Positions 13,123 to 15,109 of a stretch of 15,109 nucleotides of DNA are shown here, piece after piece. Both the position numbers and the translations under genes were made by a program. How positions within the stretch are numbered: the first letter of the stretch is position 1; every line of letters starts with the position of its first letter. The notes under the pieces are model-generated. The model was given only the letters and a program-made list of their open reading frames with translations, was not told the origin of the DNA and ran no database searches. This stretch comes from DATFMP01 sp035266845. Its GTDB lineage: Bacteria; SAR324; JACQKK01. The DNA lies in NCBI GenBank assembly GCA_035266845.1, contig DATFMP010000087.1:1-15109 (forward strand), given 5' to 3'.

Positions 13123-13319
13123 GGGAACCTCCCTTGGCGCGGTGTGACGGGCGGCCGATGCAAAGCCGAAAAGTCGGATGCGGGGGCCGTAGGCCCCTGC
13201 ACCTCCGGCACGGACCTGCACCCAGGTTGGCGCGGACCCGTCCGCAAGCAGGGGTCCCCCTGCGGGGTGCGGTGAGGGGGCGGAGCCCCCAAATCGGGAT
13301 GGATTGGCCGAATCCGGCC
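13123..13319. repeat. hairpin-rich intergenic block upstream of the tail cluster
   Basis: Inverted repeats are TGCGGGGGCC-GTA-GGCCCCTGCA (13179-13201, one G-T wobble), GCGGAC-CC-GTCCGC (13232-13245), GCAGGGG-TC-CCCCTGC (13248-13263) and GGGGGC-GGA-GCCCCC (13276-13290). A smaller GGCCG/CGGCC stem lies next to the lipoprotein stop. No promoter for the tail cluster is obvious. The first hairpin is related to the one at 2963-2983. Confidence 0.6.
13276..13290 (-). terminator. hairpin 3' of the lipoprotein gene
   Basis: GGGGGC-GGA-GCCCCC is perfect over 6 bp. On the - strand it is preceded by CCCGATTT and lies 29 bases after the lipoprotein stop, matching the layout 3' of the barrel gene at 3472. 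No T-run follows. Confidence 0.42.
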
Positions 13320-14042
13320 TTACTGGGCCGGGAAGAGCCGATTGGTCTCGCGGCCGCTGTCGAGGAGCGAGCCGCCGTCCGGCAGCGGAGCATCGGGGTC
13401 GAAGGCCCAGGTGAAGCGCAGGCGCTTGTTCAGCGCGGCGAAGTACAGTGAGATGGCCCGCGTGCGCGGGGTGATGGCGGCCTCGGGGAAGATCAGGCGC
13501 GGGTAGGCATAGTGCGCGTCCCCATAGCGGCTGTGCACCTGCGCGCGGGTGAGCGGGTCGGCATCGCGCGCAGCCACGGGCAGGAACTTGCGGCCGCGGT
13601 CGTCCACGATGTAGATGCCGTCCGGCTGGTAGAAGTCCACGCTCACGGCGGAATCCACGTCGCCCAGCAGCACGCCCTCGAACACCCAGTGCTCCGCATA
13701 CAGCGCGTGGGCCTGCGTCAGCACGCGCTGCTGCTCGGCGGGCGTGCGGGCATAGGCGATGCGGTTGCGCGCCTCGCGGGCCTGCGCCTGGGGCCAGGTG
13801 ACCAGCGTCATGCGCGAGTTCAGCCAGATCGTGCCCAGCACGCCCAGGCCGTCCGGGTTGCGATTGGGCGAGGCGCTATAGCGCTCCAGCAGGTCCTCGC
13901 GCGCCGGGCCCTCCGGCAGCCGCAGCGGATTGGGCACGTGCACCACGTCCGGGTACGGCACGATGGGCCCGGTCGTCGTGCAGGCGGCCGGCAGCGCCGC
14001 CGCCAGGAGCAGCGCGAGCGCAATGGGGAAGCGAAGCCTCAT
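13320..14042 (-). CDS. predicted lipoprotein of unknown function
   Basis: The protein is 240 aa, with a G-rich ribosome site (AGGGGG) just before the ATG at 14042. Residues 1-20 form a signal (Arg, hydrophobic core, ALPAA) followed by Cys21 and a Thr-rich start. The lipobox PAAC is imperfect because -3 is Pro rather than Leu, so lipidation is likely but not certain. The mature protein mixes helical (ARNRIAYARTPAEQQRVLTQAHALYAEHW, about 91-119) and beta segments, with GIYIVDDRGRKFLPV around 142-156 and FPEAAI.PRTRAISLYFAAL near 185-205. I recognise no domain. It is separated from the tail cluster by a hairpin block, so it is probably an independent envelope gene. Its GC-rich codon use matches the bulk of the window, unlike the next genes to the right. 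Confidence 0.75.
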   Translation of the reverse strand: MRLRFPIALALLLAAALPAACTTTGPIVPYPDVVHVPNPLRLPEGPAREDLLERYSASPNRNPDGLGVLGTIWLNSRMTLVTWPQAQAREARNRIAYARTPAEQQRVLTQAHALYAEHWVFEGVLLGDVDSAVSVDFYQPDGIYIVDDRGRKFLPVAARDADPLTRAQVHSRYGDAHYAYPRLIFPEAAITPRTRAISLYFAALNKRLRFTWAFDPDAPLPDGGSLLDSGRETNRLFPAQ

Positions 14043-14246
14043 GCCCCCTACCTACCGCGCCGCCGCCCCGGGCGAAAGCGGAACCTCACCCCCGGCCTGG
14101 CAGTCTCTCAGTTCGAATATCGCTTAACATGCCGCGCAGCGAGTTGCCCTCACAGAGCAAATTCAGGACTTGCGCGCATTCAGAATGGGCGGCTATTTCA
14201 GGGCAAGGGTCATACTGAACACCTGAGGCGACCACAAGCATTTGGT

Positions 14247-14828
14247 TCATCTCAGGTGCATTTCTGCTAACAGCTTGAATTCGCTGCTATAAAGAAGCCT
14301 CACAAGAAATTCCGGAATCTCAAATTTCGCCGCGATTTCAGCATCTGGTATCCGGCCTGACTCGTAATCGGCTCGATATTTCTCAACTAGATGAAGCGGC
14401 GCAAGGACCACGAGCGCCCAGATTTGATTTGCGATTTCTCCGCCGATTTTTTCGAGAAGCTCGTTCACCGTGGATTCCGATGCCCAGTCCCGGATGAGCG
14501 ATGACACCTGATCTTCCGTATAGGTGCGCTCTGTGTCCCCGTCAAAGAAATGAAGCATCTCCTTGCAGCAGACGATTCGCATCATCGTAGGGGGCAATGC
14601 TTCGTTGAAATAGATGTCCGCCACCAATTCCGGCTCTGCGTAAGGGCGCGGATCTGGAATCCATCGGGTACAAAGCAGCGCCCCTCCAAGTTTGCGAAAC
14701 TTGGAGGTGGGCCGAAAATTGATTTTGTCAATGAATCCGCGATCCTGAATCCACTGTTGGATCGCGTTTAGCGACACAGGAGGGTCATCAAGCTCCACTA
14801 GGTGCTTAACGAGTTCCCGTACCGACAT
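14247..14828 (-). CDS. ImmA/IrrE-like protein with altered HExxH motif
   Basis: The protein is 193 aa. It resembles the ImmA/IrrE (COG2856) metallopeptidase fold seen in phage-repressor proteases and toxin-antitoxin partners. A strand with ADIYFNEALPP (70-80) leads to the active-site helix RIVCCKEMLHFFD (84-96). EIANQIWALVVLAPLHLVEKY (131-151) then corresponds to the family's E..AN.FA..LL.P helix that supplies the third metal ligand, and PDAEIAAKFEIPEFLVRLL (161-179) matches the usual 'eIA..f.VS...v..rl' end. The HExxH motif reads KEMLH (89-93): the first His is Lys, while Glu90, His93 and Glu131 are kept. It may therefore bind metal weakly or not at all. The ribosome site AGG overlaps the stop of the 68-residue gene just upstream, a sign of coupling. 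Base composition is much less GC-rich than the rest of the window, suggesting transfer. Confidence 0.7.
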   Translation of the reverse strand: MSVRELVKHLVELDDPPVSLNAIQQWIQDRGFIDKINFRPTSKFRKLGGALLCTRWIPDPRPYAEPELVADIYFNEALPPTMMRIVCCKEMLHFFDGDTERTYTEDQVSSLIRDWASESTVNELLEKIGGEIANQIWALVVLAPLHLVEKYRADYESGRIPDAEIAAKFEIPEFLVRLLYSSEFKLLAEMHLR

Positions 14829-14833
14829 TTGAC

Positions 14834-15040
14834 CTAGTGGTCCTTATTGCGGATGTATGCGTCAATGTCGTCAACCTTCAGGGCACGCTCGCTCCGATGC
14901 TCTTCGACCGCATCGGCAAACTCACGGCACAGTTCTTCCTCGGTGATCGAGTGATCGAGCACGAAGAACTTGAGATTGATCAATTCCGCGCCCCCCTCCG
15001 GGGGGAACAGGGCGCTCAGAAGCCGCTCTTTCTCCCTCAT
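14834..15040 (-). CDS. small protein linked to the ImmA/IrrE-like gene
   Basis: The protein is 68 aa from the ATG at 15040, which has GAGG seven bases upstream. The same frame stays open to the window edge (another start, GTG, at 15097), so a longer protein cannot be excluded. A different frame ends in a TGA that overlaps this ATG, which would suit an upstream coupled gene. The protein is acidic and mostly helical, with FFVLDHSITEEELCREFADA (25-44) and a C-terminal KVDDIDAYIRNKDH. It has no signal, transmembrane segment or DNA-binding motif I can name. Its stop lies five bases before the ImmA/IrrE-like start, so the two are almost certainly one operon. It may be a regulator, inhibitor or substrate of that protein, but this is a guess from context. 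Confidence 0.6.
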   Translation of the reverse strand: MREKERLLSALFPPEGGAELINLKFFVLDHSITEEELCREFADAVEEHRSERALKVDDIDAYIRNKDH

Positions 15041-15109
15041 GGGTTCGCCTCGCCTCGTCTCGTTGTTTCCGCTATCTGGCCGCGGCAGCTTTTCCACAAT
15101 CTCCTTGCG

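Noticed and set aside
9304..13275. A nearly 4-kb open frame on the + strand opposite the tape-measure and hub genes
   Set aside because: It mirrors the GC-rich codons of the - strand genes, has a composition dominated by Arg, Gly, Ala, Gln and His, no domain, and no ribosome site. The - strand proteins have clear family patterns.
14101..14130. GTTCGAAT stretch resembling a tRNA T-loop
   Set aside because: There is no acceptor, D or anticodon arm around it and no CCA-type 3' end, so it is not a tRNA or a convincing tRNA-type attachment site.
15037..15109. Possible 3' end of an upstream gene overlapping the 68-residue gene start by ATGA
   Set aside because: Only 23 codons are inside the window and two other frames are equally possible here, so it is not listed as a gene.

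Overview
The window is GC-rich DNA from a Gram-negative bacterium, probably a member of the Pseudomonadota. Support for this comes from lipobox and Sec signal peptides, two outer-membrane beta-barrel proteins ending in aromatic Phe, a PhoU regulator, a SPOR-domain envelope protein and many GC-rich intergenic hairpins. No rRNA, tRNA or other lineage marker is present, so I do not assign a genus. The far right (about 14.1-15.1 kb) is visibly more AT-rich than the rest.

Left part (1-5.5 kb): the 3' end of an unknown + strand gene meets a convergent lipoprotein gene (121-588, -). A + strand phoU (879-1568) and a + strand single-pass SPOR-domain protein (1772-2887) follow. A 584-bp gene-free stretch (2888-3471) is packed with back-to-back perfect or near-perfect inverted repeats, including a REP/MITE-like element. 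A - strand cluster then holds two paralogous outer-membrane beta-barrel proteins (4951-5493 and 3472-4008) either side of a TauE/SafE-type inner-membrane anion exporter (4082-4852).

Middle (5.9-7.6 kb): two + strand metabolic or housekeeping genes. One is an ornithine/aspartate carbamoyltransferase-fold enzyme with an intact carbamoyl-phosphate site but an altered amine-substrate site. The other is a cytoplasmic FKBP-type prolyl isomerase.

Right part (7.9-13.1 kb): a compact five-gene - strand cluster of phage-tail type. In transcription order it encodes a short tape-measure-like protein, a large tail-hub-like protein with a C-terminal Asp-box (BNR) beta-propeller, a protein with a carbohydrate-binding-like N-terminus plus a tail module, a stand-alone copy of that tail module, and a fibre with a 17-residue tandem repeat. 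No capsid, terminase, tube, sheath, integrase or lysis gene is visible, and hairpin-rich intergenic blocks lie on both sides of the cluster. This isolated tail-tip cassette is the best candidate in the window for an unusual system. It could equally be a decayed prophage, part of a larger dispersed tail locus, or a domesticated particle.

Right edge (13.3-15.1 kb): an unassigned lipoprotein (13320-14042, -), then a tightly linked two-gene - strand unit in lower-GC DNA. This unit is a small 68-residue protein followed by an ImmA/IrrE-like protein whose HExxH motif reads KEMLH. It looks horizontally acquired. Hairpins follow the stops of several genes, usually without a T-run. One hairpin type preceded by CCCGATTT follows two different - strand genes at nearly the same distance.
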